Of a DNA stretch of 64,000 nucleotides, positions 49,121 to 61,051 are shown one piece after another. Source of the DNA: Streptomyces mirabilis. GTDB lineage: Bacteria; Actinomycetota; Actinomycetes; Streptomycetales; Streptomycetaceae. Position 1 is the first letter of the stretch, and each line of letters opens with the position of its first letter. The stretch covers positions 3,720,001 through 3,784,000 of the forward strand of contig NZ_CP074102.1 in assembly GCF_018310535.1 (NCBI RefSeq). The letters run 5' to 3'. Below the pieces are notes generated by a model. That model made no database searches. It had not been told where the DNA came from and saw only the letters and a program-made list of their open reading frames with translations. Both the position numbers and the translations under genes were made by a program.

Positions 49121-50664
49121 GTCTGGACCCGGCCCGCGTACTCGACCTCGACCCACTGCTCGACGACCCCGGCACCCGCATCGTGGTGTGCTGCGGTTCG
49201 GGCGGCGTCGGCAAGACGACCACGGCGGCGGCCCTGGGGCTGCGCGCCGCCGAGCGGGGCCGCAAGGTGGTCGTCCTGACCATCGACCCGGCCCGCCGGC
49301 TCGCCCAGTCGATGGGCATCGACTCCCTCGACAACGTCCCACGCCGTGTGAAGGGCATCGACGACTCCGCGGGCGGCGAGCTGCACGCCATGATGCTCGA
49401 CATGAAGCGCACGTTCGACGAGATCGTCGAGGCGCACGCGGACGGCGAACGGGCGGCCGTGATCCTGAACAACCCCTTCTACCAGTCGCTTTCGGCGGGC
49501 TTCGCGGGCACGCAGGAGTACATGGCGATGGAGAAGCTGGGCCAGCTGCGGGCGCGGGACGAGTGGGACCTGATCATCGTCGACACGCCGCCGTCCCGCT
49601 CGGCGCTCGACTTCCTGGACGCGCCCAAGCGGCTCGGGTCCTTCCTCGACGGACGGCTGATCCGGCTCCTGACGGCCCCGGCGAAGCTGGGCGGGCGTGC
49701 GGGGATGAAGTTCCTGAACGTCGGGATGTCGATGATGACCGGCACCCTGGGGAAGCTGCTGGGGGGACAACTCCTGAAGGACGTGCAGACGTTCGTGGCA
49801 GCGATGGACACGACGTTCGGGGGCTTCCGTACGCGCGCGGACGCCACGTACAAGCTGCTCCAGGCACCCGGGACGGCGTTCCTGGTGGTGGCGGCCCCGG
49901 AGCGGGACGCGCTGCGCGAGGCCGCGTACTTCGTGGAGCGGCTGGCGGCCGAGGACATGCCGTTCGCCGGTCTCGTACTCAACCGGGTGCACGGCAGCGG
50001 TGCCGCCCAGCTGTCCGCCGAGCGGGCGCTCGCGGCGGCGGAGAACCTCGATGCCGAGACCGCGGAAAATCTCGCTGCCGAGACCGCCGAGGAACTTGCG
50101 GCCGAGACCGCCGGGAAACTTGCGGCCGAGGGGGACACGGATCCCGGGGCCGTCGGCGGCCTTGATCCCGATCCCGCGGAAGATCTTGAATCCACGGCTG
50201 TAGAAAATCTTGACGACGCCCGCATTGTGGATCAGGAGGGCGGGAAAGCTGGACTTCGTAACTCTCCCGACACGTACGGCAGTTCAGAATCTCCCGCTTC
50301 CGAAACATCAGCTCCCGACGGCTCCGAAGGTCCAGCCGGCTCCGACGGTTCCGATGAAGGCTCCCCCGCCGCCACGGACAGCACAGATGCCACGGACAGG
50401 ACCGACGCACCGACCGAAACGCCGCCGCACGGGCACCGGACCGTCGAACAACTCACCGCAGGCCTGCTGAGGCTGCACGCCGAGCGCATGCAGCTGCTCT
50501 CCCGCGAGCAGCGCACGCGTGACCGTTTCGCCGCGCTCCACCCGGAGGTGGCGGTTGCCGAAGTGGCCGCGCTACCCGGCGACGTACACGATCTCGCAGG
50601 ACTGCGGGACATCGGAGAACGGCTCGCGGCCAACCGGCCGGAGCTGCCTGAAACCGGCGCCTGA
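49117..50664 (+). CDS. ArsA/GET3-family ATPase (second of a pair) with acidic insert
   Basis: 515 aa. Seen: Walker [18 protein letters not shown], switch [32 protein letters not shown], and GLVLNRVHG. Between the ATPase core and the last ~70 residues ([16 protein letters not shown]...) lies a ~140-residue low-complexity, acidic insert (residues about 305-447) with near-repeats such as [10 protein letters not shown] and runs of Ser, Asp and Thr. Codon choice in the insert is less GC-biased (aat, gat, att frequent) than in the core. ATG at 49117 is coupled to the preceding gene. Client unknown. Confidence 0.9.
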   Translation: MSLDPARVLDLDPLLDDPGTRIVVCCGSGGVGKTTTAAALGLRAAERGRKVVVLTIDPARRLAQSMGIDSLDNVPRRVKGIDDSAGGELHAMMLDMKRTFDEIVEAHADGERAAVILNNPFYQSLSAGFAGTQEYMAMEKLGQLRARDEWDLIIVDTPPSRSALDFLDAPKRLGSFLDGRLIRLLTAPAKLGGRAGMKFLNVGMSMMTGTLGKLLGGQLLKDVQTFVAAMDTTFGGFRTRADATYKLLQAPGTAFLVVAAPERDALREAAYFVERLAAEDMPFAGLVLNRVHGSGAAQLSAERALAAAENLDAETAENLAAETAEELAAETAGKLAAEGDTDPGAVGGLDPDPAEDLESTAVENLDDARIVDQEGGKAGLRNSPDTYGSSESPASETSAPDGSEGPAGSDGSDEGSPAATDSTDATDRTDAPTETPPHGHRTVEQLTAGLLRLHAERMQLLSREQRTRDRFAALHPEVAVAEVAALPGDVHDLAGLRDIGERLAANRPELPETGA

Positions 50665-50766
50665 GCGGCGCCGTCCACGCGCCCGGGGCCGGCCCTGAGT
50701 CATGAACTCGTGGCCGGGCCTGAGATGGCCTGAGGCGAGTGGGTCCGAGGCGGTAGGTGGGTCCGA

Positions 50767-50787
50767 CGCGGGCCGAGGTGGCCCGCG
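50767..50787. terminator. Hairpin between ATPase gene and wblA
   Basis: 8-bp stem CGCGGGCC with loop GAGGT between convergent genes; a likely bidirectional terminator. Confidence 0.6.
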
Positions 50788-50807
50788 GGACGCCTTCCGT
50801 GGCGCCC

Positions 50808-51146
50808 TCAGCCCACCGCCGCGTAGCGCTCGTACACCTCTTCCTCGTCGAGGGGCAGCAGGCCCGCGCCGCGCTCGTACTCCGTACGCGCGGTCTCCAG
50901 CAGGCGACGCCACGAGGTGACGGTGGGACGCCTGCGCAGCAATGCGCGACGCTCCCGCTCCGTCATGCCACCCCACACGCCGAATTCGACGCGATTGTCG
51001 AGCGCATCGGCGAGGCACTCCGTGCGTACCGGACATCCGGTGCACACTGCCTTCGCCCTGTTCTGCGCTGCTCCTTGAACGAACAGTTCATCCGGATCGG
51101 TAGTGCGGCAGGCCGCCTGCGCACTCCAGTCGGTAACCCAGCCCAT
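50808..51146 (-). CDS. wblA: WhiB-family transcription factor WblA
   Basis: 112-aa Fe-S regulator. In Streptomyces WblA controls the switch from aerial growth to sporulation and represses many antibiotic clusters. Seen: four cluster Cys (AACRTTDP, then AVCTGCPVRTEC with C-x2-C-x5-C spacing), the GVWGG turn, and basic TERERRALLRRRP. The sequence is nearly that of S. coelicolor WblA as I recall it. ATG at 51146 follows GGGAGAGGACGGCGCCGGT; an upstream ATG at 51203 is in frame but is outside the conserved protein. It is divergent from the PBP gene across a 408-bp region. Confidence 0.96.
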   Translation of the reverse strand: MGWVTDWSAQAACRTTDPDELFVQGAAQNRAKAVCTGCPVRTECLADALDNRVEFGVWGGMTERERRALLRRRPTVTSWRRLLETARTEYERGAGLLPLDEEEVYERYAAVG

Positions 51147-51554
51147 ACCGGCGCCGTCCTCTCCCGAATCGAGGCTCCCCCACGGCGGCAGCGGCATATT
51201 CACCGCCGCCAGTTGAGGACGTTACGGAAGGCAGGCACAGCGCAACACCCCCTGCGGGCCCAATCTTGAATGGCCCGAACGGACTATGCGTAAGCGGCAG
51301 ATCACCCGGGGGAGTGAGCGGCGGACATACGTGAGTATCCCGGCAAACCGGGACAGTTCAGTTGAGTCACAACGGACGCCAGGTGACGCATGAGGCTGAT
51401 TCGGACACGACCTCCCCAAAAAAGTTGGGGAACCTCCGGAACGATTCGGGGTCGCCGGACGTATTGATACGTGGCCATACTGCTGTGACAGTTGAGAGCA
51501 GCTTAGGCCAAGGCATATACGCGTGTCCGGCGAATGAGAACGTAGGCTGCCCCT
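51147..51554. other. wblA-PBP divergent regulatory region
   Basis: 408 nt without a gene. Seen: a CCCCAA/TTGGGG hairpin at 51413-51430, less GC-rich tracts near 51410-51530, and a promoter-like sequence for the PBP gene. It is long enough for the complex upstream control known for wblA. Confidence 0.55.
51492..51521 (+). promoter_or_regulatory. Candidate promoter of the PBP gene
   Basis: TTGAGA (51492-51497), an 18-nt spacer, and TATACG (51516-51521), ending 33 nt upstream of the start. This resembles a HrdB-type -35/-10 pair. Pattern only. Confidence 0.4.
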
Positions 51555-54605
<3,051 letters not shown>

Positions 54606-54758
54606 GTCGTCGATTGTCGCAGGTGTGGTGCGGCGGTCGCCTGCTGATTTCAGCACCGTGCCCGGGACACGCCGTCGATGGGCGCGAGGCTGTCCACAGG
54701 TTCGAGGTTGTCCACAGGGGGGGCACGCGGGGGTGTCGGGGTCTGACACGATGGACGT

Positions 54759-55685
54759 ATGCGCGCGCGATACGGAGTACCCCTGGGAATCACGGCGGTG
54801 GGCGCCGCCGGACTGTTGTACGCGGCGGGTTTCGAGGCCCGCTCGTTCCGCCTCCGACGGGTGACGGTCCCGGTCCTGCCACCAGGCATGCGACCGCTCC
54901 GCGTCCTCCAGGTCTCCGACATCCACATGGTGAGCGGTCAGCGCAAGAAGCAGCGCTGGCTGCGCTCCCTGGCCGGGCTGCGCCCCGACTTCGTCATCAA
55001 CACCGGGGACAACCTCTCCGACCCTGAGGGCGTCCCCGAAGTCCTGGACACCCTCGGACCGTTGATGGAGTTCCCCGGTGCGTACGTCTTCGGTTCGAAC
55101 GACTACTACGGCCCCAAACTCCGCAACCCCGCCCTGTACTTGCTGGAGAAGTCCCATGGCCGTCACGGTCTGAACGGCAACAAGCCGGCCGTGGGCGCCA
55201 TCCACAACCCGTGGGAGGACCTGCGCGACGGCTTCGACGCGGCGGGCTGGCTGAACCTGACGAACACCCGGGGGACGCTCAAGATAGAAGGTGCCGAGAT
55301 CGAGCTGACCGGCCTCGACGACCCGCACATCAAGCGGGACCGGTACGCGCGCGTGGCCGGCGGCCCGTCGGAGTCGGCAGACTTCTCGATGGGCGTGGTC
55401 CACGCCCCGTACCTGCGTGCGCTCGACGCGTTCACGGCGGACGGCTACCCCCTGATCCTGGCCGGTCACACTCACGGCGGCCAGCTGTGCCTCCCCTTCT
55501 ACGGCGCCTTCGTCACCAACTGCGACCTGGACACGGACCGCGTGAAGGGCCTGTCCACGCACACGGCGGAGGGGCAGACGTCGTACATGCACGTCTCGGC
55601 GGGCTGCGGTACGAGCCGCTACACGCCGGTACGGTTCGCATGCCCCCCGGAGGCGTCACTGCTGACGCTGGTCGCTCGGCAGTAG
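54759..55685 (+). CDS. Calcineurin-like metallophosphoesterase, membrane-anchored
   Basis: 308 aa. Seen: an N-terminal hydrophobic helix (GVPLGITAVGAAGLLYAAG) as anchor, then the metal motifs: VSDIHM (DxH), NTGDNLSD (GD), VFGSNDYYG (Asn), VVHAP (His) and LAGHTHGGQ (GHTH). This set defines a binuclear metallophosphoesterase of the YkuE/UDP-diacylglucosamine-hydrolase-like group. Catalytic domain side is not fixed by sequence. ATG at 54759; weak ribosome site. Confidence 0.92.
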   Translation: MRARYGVPLGITAVGAAGLLYAAGFEARSFRLRRVTVPVLPPGMRPLRVLQVSDIHMVSGQRKKQRWLRSLAGLRPDFVINTGDNLSDPEGVPEVLDTLGPLMEFPGAYVFGSNDYYGPKLRNPALYLLEKSHGRHGLNGNKPAVGAIHNPWEDLRDGFDAAGWLNLTNTRGTLKIEGAEIELTGLDDPHIKRDRYARVAGGPSESADFSMGVVHAPYLRALDAFTADGYPLILAGHTHGGQLCLPFYGAFVTNCDLDTDRVKGLSTHTAEGQTSYMHVSAGCGTSRYTPVRFACPPEASLLTLVARQ

Positions 55686-55862
55686 GTCGGATGGCGGTAG
55701 GTCGGACGGAAGCGGGTCGGCCGGAATGTGGCGGTCGAGCGCGGGGGATGATCGGAGCGGCGTCCAGTGCGGCGGGAACGGCACGTCGATCGGGTCGTTC
55801 GGGTCGATAGCGTCGTGCGGAGCGTTGATATTGCTGTTGCTGTTGATGGGGTGCGAGTCCAC
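55656..55862 (-). CDS. Possible small acidic protein
   Basis: A 68-residue GTG-initiated frame rich in Asp, Pro, Asn and Ser (SNSNINAPHD near the start, and DLPPSDLLPSD near the end). Third positions are mostly G or C, but the ribosome site is weak and the frame overlaps the 3' end of the metallophosphoesterase gene by 30 nt. It partly reflects small GGTCGGA-like repeats in the DNA. May be spurious. Confidence 0.25.
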   Translation of the reverse strand: MDSHPINSNSNINAPHDAIDPNDPIDVPFPPHWTPLRSSPALDRHIPADPLPSDLPPSDLLPSDQRQQ

Positions 55863-55928
55863 GCCCGGCCGTCACCCACTCGGGTGACCCATATCGCCCG
55901 ATTCGCCCCCCGCGCTTAGCGTGGGGCC

Positions 55929-56729
55929 ATGATCGCCCCGATCCCCAGGGACATACCCGACCTGCCCGCGATACCGGGCATCCCCTCGCCGGCCCCCTTC
56001 ATCGTCCCGGCCACGGCAGTGGTGGCCCCCGTGCGTCGCCCGCTGGTGGCCGCCTTCCGCCTCCTGGTCGCCCTCGTCGCGGCCGGGGGCGTGGCCATCG
56101 AGATGCGCCTGGGCAGTCCGCTCCACGTGCTCAGCTACTTCACCATCCAGGCCAACCTGCTGGTGGCGGTGGTCTTCGCCGCCTCGGCCCGGCGAGAATG
56201 GACGGCGCGTCGCCCGCTGCCCGCGGTCCTCACCGGCGGCACGCTGCTCTACATCTCGATCACGGGCCTGGTCTACCACCTGATCCTGGCGGACCCGTCC
56301 AGCGGCTTCTCCATGACCGGGGGTATCGCCCCGCCCACCGGCTGGCAGGTGGTGGCGAACCAGATCCTGCACACGGCGACCCCCATCGCCGCGGTGATCG
56401 ACTGGCTCCTGCTGGCCCGCCCGGCGCCGTTCGCCATCCGGCATGCGACGACGTGGCTCGTCTACCCCCTCGCCTACCTGGGCTTTTCCCTCGTCCGCGG
56501 AGCGATGCTGCCGCCGGGCACCTCGGCGCGCTACCTCTACCCCTTCGTGGACGTCGACCGGCACGGCTACGTGGGCATCCTCGGCAACACCGCGATCCTC
56601 GGCGTCGCCTTCTACGCCCTCGCCCTCCTCGTCATCGCCCTGGACCACGTCCGCCCCGACCCGTACCGCTACCGCGGCCGACGCCCCGAAAACCGGATTT
56701 CGTCTCCGGCCACCAGTGGGCTAAAGTAA
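55929..56729 (+). CDS. Pr6Pr-family membrane protein
   Basis: 266 aa with about six membrane helices. Seen: [81 protein letters not shown]: the conserved aromatic, His and Asp pattern of the Pr6Pr (FAR-17a/AIG1-like) family. Eukaryotic relatives are fatty-acid-ester hydrolases with Thr and His catalysts; a conserved Thr (FTIQAN) and His (YHL, ILHT) are present, so an esterase function is possible. ATG at 55929 follows GCGTGGGGCC. It ends 28 nt before tRNA-Pro. Confidence 0.85.
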   Translation: MIAPIPRDIPDLPAIPGIPSPAPFIVPATAVVAPVRRPLVAAFRLLVALVAAGGVAIEMRLGSPLHVLSYFTIQANLLVAVVFAASARREWTARRPLPAVLTGGTLLYISITGLVYHLILADPSSGFSMTGGIAPPTGWQVVANQILHTATPIAAVIDWLLLARPAPFAIRHATTWLVYPLAYLGFSLVRGAMLPPGTSARYLYPFVDVDRHGYVGILGNTAILGVAFYALALLVIALDHVRPDPYRYRGRRPENRISSPATSGLK

Positions 56730-56757
56730 ACGACGTCGCCGCGAGAGCAGCGACAAT

Positions 56758-56831
56758 CGGGGTGTAGCGCAGCTTGGCAGCGCGCTTCGTTCGGGACGAA
56801 GAGGTCGTGGGTTCAAATCCCGCCACCCCGA
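56758..56831 (+). tRNA. tRNA-Pro (anticodon CGG)
   Basis: Acceptor CGGGGTG pairs with CACCCCG; D-arm GCGC/GCGC; anticodon stem CTTCG/CGAAG with loop TTCGGGA (anticodon CGG); T-arm GTGGG/CCCGC around TTCAAAT. CCA is not encoded. A terminator follows. Gene content changes sharply on its 3' side. Confidence 0.96.
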
Positions 56832-56848
56832 CAGTGAAGTACCAGGTC

Positions 56849-56881
56849 AAGGGCCTGATCCTCAGTGAGGATCAGGCCCTT
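56849..56881 (+). terminator. Terminator of tRNA-Pro
   Basis: A 15-16-bp perfect stem (AAGGGCCTGATCCTC, arms 56849-56864 and 56866-56881) is followed by CCTGCTTCTCC. Confidence 0.85.
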
Positions 56882-57505
56882 CCTGCTTCTCCGGTGATCG
56901 TTTGGGAGGAAACTGGGAGAAGATCTTGGTCGGGGTCTCCCGGGCGGCTGAAGCCGCGCCCGCCCGACCACCGAGTCACCGCGTCTCGCCCAGCTGCGCC
57001 TTCGCGAACTGAGCGCCGTGCAGTCCGGATCCGTGCTGCTGATTCGTCGTGGCAGAACCGATGGGGATGCCGGACGTGAATGATCGCGTGACGATCACGT
57101 GTGAGGCTCACCGGGCTCGGATCTCTGCGAGGTTGAACTCCCAAGTACCGTCCGGCGCACAGGACATGCGCACGCCACCACGCGTCGATACCGTCCACAT
57201 GCTGGGAATGGGCCGCTCCGGCCGTCCGTCGCGCCGGGCGAGGACTACGCTGCTCCACAGACGTCCCAGACCCTGGCGGCATGTCGTTGCCGAGCACAGA
57301 TCGCCGCGGGGAGCGGGCCCTTCGCCCGTCGCCCGGCGCATCCCTGGAGGGAACCGGGTGGGTCCGCAGTCCTGCCGCGCAGGCCGGCCAGTCGGCCGTT
57401 GCCCGACCTCCGCCGAATGTACTCCGCTGCCGGAAGTGGGCCGACGGCGCCGGGATCCCGGCGCCACCGACTCCCCTGCCGGACGGTCTTCCGAACCGAG
57501 GCGTC
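56882..57505. other. Gene-poor stretch after tRNA-Pro
   Basis: About 620 nt. Open frames on both strands show no recognisable protein and have poor start signals. The minus frame ending at 56872 overlaps the tRNA terminator and is not convincing. It could be remnant sequence of an integrated element. Confidence 0.45.
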
Positions 57506-57949
57506 ATGCCCCTTCCGCCGCTCACCATCTACCGTCACGACCGAAGAAAACGGGCACTGATCACGCTGGCCGGTGAGATCGACCTGGAGACGGTGCCCCT
57601 GGTGCGCGCATCACTGGAACGGTGTCTGCGCGACGGCATCCGCACCATCGACGTCGACCTCACCCCCGTCACCTTCTGCGACTGCAGCGGCCTCAACGCC
57701 TTCCTCCACGCCTCACAGCGCATCACCGCGGCCGGGGGGACGCTGCGACTGCACCATCCACCACCGACGCTGCTGCTCATGTTCGATGTCGCCGGCTGCG
57801 AATTCCTGCTCCTGGGCGTCCCGTTCGGGCAGCTGTCGCCTCCTCCTGGGTACGCCCCGGTCACGACCGCTCCCGTCCCGCCTCATCGGCGTTTTCCGCC
57901 TGTTCCGCCTCTTCCTCCTGTACCTGCCCTGTCGGGCGGTGCGGTGTGA
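57506..57949 (+). CDS. STAS-domain anti-sigma factor antagonist
   Basis: 147 aa. Seen: YRHDRRKRALITLAGEIDLE, then DVDLTPVTFCDCSGLNAFL, the STAS loop D-x-S-G-L with Cys at the position where BldG has its phosphorylated Ser57 and Ser one residue later. The C-terminal ~35 residues are Pro-rich (VPPHRRFPPVPPLPPVP). Family role: binds an anti-sigma factor and frees a sigma factor. The start ATG 57506 follows CCGAGGCGTC. It is followed at 57 nt by the acetyltransferase-like gene. The cognate anti-sigma factor is not in the window. Confidence 0.85.
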   Translation: MPLPPLTIYRHDRRKRALITLAGEIDLETVPLVRASLERCLRDGIRTIDVDLTPVTFCDCSGLNAFLHASQRITAAGGTLRLHHPPPTLLLMFDVAGCEFLLLGVPFGQLSPPPGYAPVTTAPVPPHRRFPPVPPLPPVPALSGGAV

Positions 57950-58005
57950 TGGCTCGGCCGTATCAGGGAAGGTCACGGCAGCCCCGTGGAAACGAGAAGC
58001 CCGGC

Positions 58006-58647
58006 GTGAACTCCGGAGCGGACCTCAGAGCGGACCCGGGAGCGGCCGCGGTGCGGATGCGCCGGGTGAACCGATGGCTCGTGGAGGACATCCGCGAGGA
58101 TCTGGGGAATCTGTACGAGGACTCCTGCGCGACGGGATCCGGAAAGGCATACCGCCGTCCCAGCCGCCAGGACTTCCTGAACCAACTGACGGGCCACATC
58201 CGCCGACCGGGATTCGCCATGGTGATCGCGGAGACGGACAGTCTGACGGGGTGCGCCTTCGGGTTCCCCGTACTCGGCGACGGCCGCTGGTGGCTCGGCT
58301 TCGACGGTGTGCTGCCGCGCACCATTGAGCGGATCACCAAGTCCGGCGGTGTCTTCGCGATCAGCGACACCCTGGTCCGCCCGCACCCGCAGGACCAGAA
58401 ACTGGCCCACCGTCTGCAGGAGAAGCTGCTGACCGACCACCAGGCGACCCTTGGCGCCACCTTGGTGGATCAAGCCGACCGCCCGACTCTCGACTCGCTC
58501 CACTCCTCGGGATGGCTGGACATCGGAGAGGTTCGGAGGCCGACGAGCCCCACCACGTTCCGTGCGCTGGTGCTCCCCCTCGGGGAACGGACCACGGCAA
58601 GGCTGGAGGGTCTTGCGCACGAAGCCCGGATACGGTGGCCCGGGTGA
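58006..58647 (+). CDS. GNAT-like acetyltransferase (tentative)
   Basis: 213 aa. Seen: strands GFAMVIAETDSLTGCAFGFP and WWLGFDGV, then FAISDTLVRPHPQDQKLAHR and a helix LQEKLLTDHQ, then ATLVDQADRPTLDSLHSSGW. The order strand, V-R-P, helix, strand, short helix, GW fits the GNAT core around motif A, but the canonical Q/R-x-x-G-x-G/A loop is PHPQDQKLA, so acetyl-CoA binding is uncertain. GTG at 58006 follows AACGAGAAGCCCGGC; ATG at 58057 is possible. The stop overlaps the next gene by GTGA, giving coupling to the GAF-ANTAR regulator. Confidence 0.6.
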   Translation: MNSGADLRADPGAAAVRMRRVNRWLVEDIREDLGNLYEDSCATGSGKAYRRPSRQDFLNQLTGHIRRPGFAMVIAETDSLTGCAFGFPVLGDGRWWLGFDGVLPRTIERITKSGGVFAISDTLVRPHPQDQKLAHRLQEKLLTDHQATLGATLVDQADRPTLDSLHSSGWLDIGEVRRPTSPTTFRALVLPLGERTTARLEGLAHEARIRWPG

Positions 58648-59405
58648 GGTCCGACAACCGGTCGGCCCGGATCCAGGTACTGGTCGCCGAGCAGGCGGCC
58701 CGGCGGGGTGCCCGGGTCGGCGTGGTGGACGTGTGCACCGCAGCGGTGGCCGCACTGCCGGTCGGCGGGGCCGGACTTTCCGCGATGTCCAGATCTGCGG
58801 CCAGCCATCCGTTGTGCAGCACCGACGATGTCAGCGAGCAGTTGGAGGAGCTCCAGCTCACCTTGGGCGAAGGGCCTTGCGTGGATGCCTTCACAAAGGG
58901 TTCCGCCGTACTGACGCCCGATCTGCTCGCCGCCGAAGTGCAGGACCGCTGGGCCGTGTTCGCCGACGCGGCCCTGGAAGCCGGGGCACGCGCCGTCTAC
59001 GCCTTCCCTCTGCAAATGGGTGCGATCAGCCCCGGAGTTCTGGACCTGTACTCCCAAGTCCCGGGCAGGTTGAACGCGGAGGAGCTGGCCGATGCGTTGG
59101 CTTTCGCCGACACCGCCACTCTGGTCCTGCTCGACTCCCGGATCGACGGGGAGGAAGACCTCGCCGGCGGATGCTCGACGGACGGTCGCTACGAGGACCT
59201 GGGCGTGTACCGAGCGGAGATCGACCAGGCCACGGGCATGCTGACGGCCCAGCTCGGAGTCAGTGCCGAAGACGCCTTCGTCCGGCTGCGCGCCTACGCC
59301 TACGCGAGAGGACGCCGCCTTGCCGCGGTGGCCGCCGACGTGGTCGCCCACCGGCTCACGTTCCCCCCGGCCGCGGACAGGGATCAGACCGACGATGAAG
59401 CCTGA
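58644..59405 (+). CDS. GAF-ANTAR RNA-binding antiterminator (first)
   Basis: 253 aa. A GAF sensor (about residues 10-165; EELQLTLGEGPCVDAFTKGS is its characteristic segment) is followed by an ANTAR domain: VYRAEIDQATGMLTAQLGVS, then AEDAFVRLRAYAYARGRRLA. ANTAR proteins bind dual RNA hairpins and prevent termination. GTG at 58644 overlaps the preceding stop. Ligand not predictable; no haem or chromophore Cys motif stands out. Confidence 0.9.
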   Translation: MRSDNRSARIQVLVAEQAARRGARVGVVDVCTAAVAALPVGGAGLSAMSRSAASHPLCSTDDVSEQLEELQLTLGEGPCVDAFTKGSAVLTPDLLAAEVQDRWAVFADAALEAGARAVYAFPLQMGAISPGVLDLYSQVPGRLNAEELADALAFADTATLVLLDSRIDGEEDLAGGCSTDGRYEDLGVYRAEIDQATGMLTAQLGVSAEDAFVRLRAYAYARGRRLAAVAADVVAHRLTFPPAADRDQTDDEA

Positions 59406-59422
59406 CACCTTTGCCTGGCCAG

Positions 59423-59513
59423 GAAGCCGAACCAAGAGACCGAACCAAGAGGCCGAACGAAGACACCGGACCAAGAGGCCGAACGAAGAAACCGGACCAA
59501 GACACCGGACAAG
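59423..59513. repeat. 13-bp tandem repeat, seven copies
   Basis: Contiguous units of the form GAGGCCGAACGAA or GACACCGGACCAA, each 13 bp with 1-4 substitutions, 18 nt after the first GAF-ANTAR stop. Period 13 is incompatible with a conserved reading frame. It is followed 64 nt later by the second GAF-ANTAR gene. Confidence 0.92.
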
Positions 59514-59577
59514 AAGTGAGTTGCACTTCCCGTCCCTTCATCCGGGCCGGGATCAGTCTCGACGGAGGGTGTGCACG

Positions 59578-60294
59578 ATGAATCAGCGACTCCTGGCCAA
59601 GACCTTCGTCGAGCTGGCGGACAACCTGGTCGCCGACTTCGACCTGATCGATTTCCTGCGTCTGCTGACCGACCGCTGTGTGGGCATGCTCGGCGCGAGT
59701 GCCGCAGGCGTGCTGCTCGCGGACCGCGACGGCGAACTCCGCGTCATGGCCGCCTCCGACGAACAGGTGCGCCTGCTGGAGCTCTTCCAGCTGCAGAACG
59801 ACGAAGGGCCGTGCCTGGACTGCTTCCGCACCGGCGCACCGGTGATCGTCGCCAACCTGAGCGGGGAGGCCGACCGCTGGCCACGCTTTGTCGCGGCGGC
59901 CCACCGCAGCGGGTTCGGGTCGGTCCAGGCCCTGCCGATGCGTCTACGGGACGAGGTCGTAGGGGCCCTGAACCTCTTCCACGCCGCCCCGGGCCCCTTC
60001 GAGCCGGACGCCACGCCGCTCGCCCAGGCCCTGGCCGACGTCGCCACCATCAGCCTGCTGCAACAACGCACCGCGCACCGCAGCACCGTCCTCAACGAGC
60101 AACTGCAGAGCGCGTTGAACAGCCGCGTCCTGATCGAACAGGCCAAGGGAAAACTCGCCGAACGCCGGGGCATCGACATGGAACAAGCCTTCACCACACT
60201 GCGCGGTTACGCCCGTGCTCACAACCGGCGCCTGTCCGACCTGGCCCGCGCGTTCATCGACGACTCCGAAGCCCTCCCCGGCCTGAGGACCTGA
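59578..60294 (+). CDS. GAF-ANTAR RNA-binding antiterminator (second)
   Basis: 238 aa. GAF domain (about residues 25-165; LTDRCVGMLGASAAGVLLAD and LQNDEGPCLDCFRTGAPVIV) and ANTAR domain (VLIEQAKGKLAERRGIDMEQ, then AFTTLRGYARAHNRRLSDLA). Two Cys flank the GPC-L-DC segment and might respond to redox state, an inference. ATG at 59578 has GGAGGGTGTGCACG upstream, a strong ribosome site. It is related to the first GAF-ANTAR protein by domain layout but clearly diverged. Confidence 0.93.
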   Translation: MNQRLLAKTFVELADNLVADFDLIDFLRLLTDRCVGMLGASAAGVLLADRDGELRVMAASDEQVRLLELFQLQNDEGPCLDCFRTGAPVIVANLSGEADRWPRFVAAAHRSGFGSVQALPMRLRDEVVGALNLFHAAPGPFEPDATPLAQALADVATISLLQQRTAHRSTVLNEQLQSALNSRVLIEQAKGKLAERRGIDMEQAFTTLRGYARAHNRRLSDLARAFIDDSEALPGLRT

Positions 60295-60374
60295 CCAAGG
60301 CCACGGCCTGCCAGCAGCAGCTCCCGGGCTGTGGTTCACGGGCTGTGGTTCACAGACTCTGCTTCCGGGGCCGG

Positions 60375-60408
60375 ACGGCCGCCGCCGATGGTGCTCGGCG
60401 GCGGCCGT
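60375..60408 (+). terminator. Terminator after second GAF-ANTAR gene
   Basis: A 14-bp perfect stem (ACGGCCGCCGCCGA, 60375-60388 with 60395-60408) and a 6-nt loop. A two-copy 15-bp direct repeat (GGGCTGTGGTTCAC) lies just before it at 60328-60355. Confidence 0.82.
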
Positions 60409-60775
60409 GGCGCGAGGACGCGAGGCCCCCCCGGCCATCGTGTCCTCGCGCGCTGTCCTCCGCGGCGGCGGGGTGGCGGGAGCACCCCGAGTGGAAAACG
60501 CCAGGAGGACGGAAGCTGGAGCCGCGTTCTCGGCGATGCGGCTCCGGCCGGCCTCGATTGCGACTCGGGGGCTGGGAGCCTGGGTGGGGGACTTGCCGGT
60601 TCCGTCGATTCCTGACACGGACGAAGTCCCACCTGCCTTGCTCTGACCGTAGAGCACATGCACGACGAGCGGAACAGGGCATGACGTACGCGTTCTGGCC
60701 TCGATGCCGCTTCGGAACGGACCTGGCAGGAGCAGCCGGCCACCGTTCGGGGGCTGCCGACGGACGCTTCATCGG
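60409..60775. other. Intergenic stretch, no gene seen
   Basis: About 370 nt between convergent genes. Open frames on both strands have no ribosome site and shadow-like composition. Confidence 0.5.
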
Positions 60776-61051
60776 TCACCCGCGGCGCTCGCGGTCCCGC
60801 CGGTCCTCGCGGTTCCAGCGCGCTCGGTGCTGTCGGCTGTAGCGGCGATCCCAGCGGTCCTGACGCTCCCGGCGGTCCCGGTAATCCTGGTACTCACCGA
60901 AGTCGGACCCGTCGCCGCGGCCCCGGCCCCCGCCACCACGGCCGTAACGGGCGGCTCCGAAGACCAACACAGCCGCGGCGACCCACCAGACGGGGTTGAG
61001 GAAGCCGAAGCCGAACAGAACCACGATCAGGACGAGAAGCAGAACGAACAC
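60776..61051 (-). CDS. Small membrane protein with Arg/Asp-rich tail
   Basis: 91 aa. Seen: two closely spaced hydrophobic segments (VFVLLLVLIVVLFGFGFLN and WWVAAAVLVFGAARYG), then a Gly/Arg linker and a tail dominated by alternating Arg and Asp with Tyr, Gln and Trp (DYRDRRERQDRWDRRYSRQ). GTG at 61051 follows GGGGAGGCCCGTT. The head resembles small Streptomyces hydrophobic proteins; the tail likely sits in the cytoplasm. Function unknown. Confidence 0.72.
   Translation of the reverse strand: MFVLLLVLIVVLFGFGFLNPVWWVAAAVLVFGAARYGRGGGGRGRGDGSDFGEYQDYRDRRERQDRWDRRYSRQHRARWNREDRRDRERRG

Noticed and set aside
48143..50664. Arsenite efflux operon from the ArsA-like pair
   Set aside because: ArsA metal-binding Cys are absent and there is no ArsB or ArsR gene nearby.
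54606..55592. Long minus-strand extension upstream of the YqeY start
   Set aside because: It is antisense to the metallophosphoesterase gene; the YqeY family begins at the ATG at 54605.
56872..57528. A minus-strand frame right of tRNA-Pro that might be an integrase end
   Set aside because: No RHxxxT, HxxR or Tyr motif could be found, and it overlaps the tRNA terminator.
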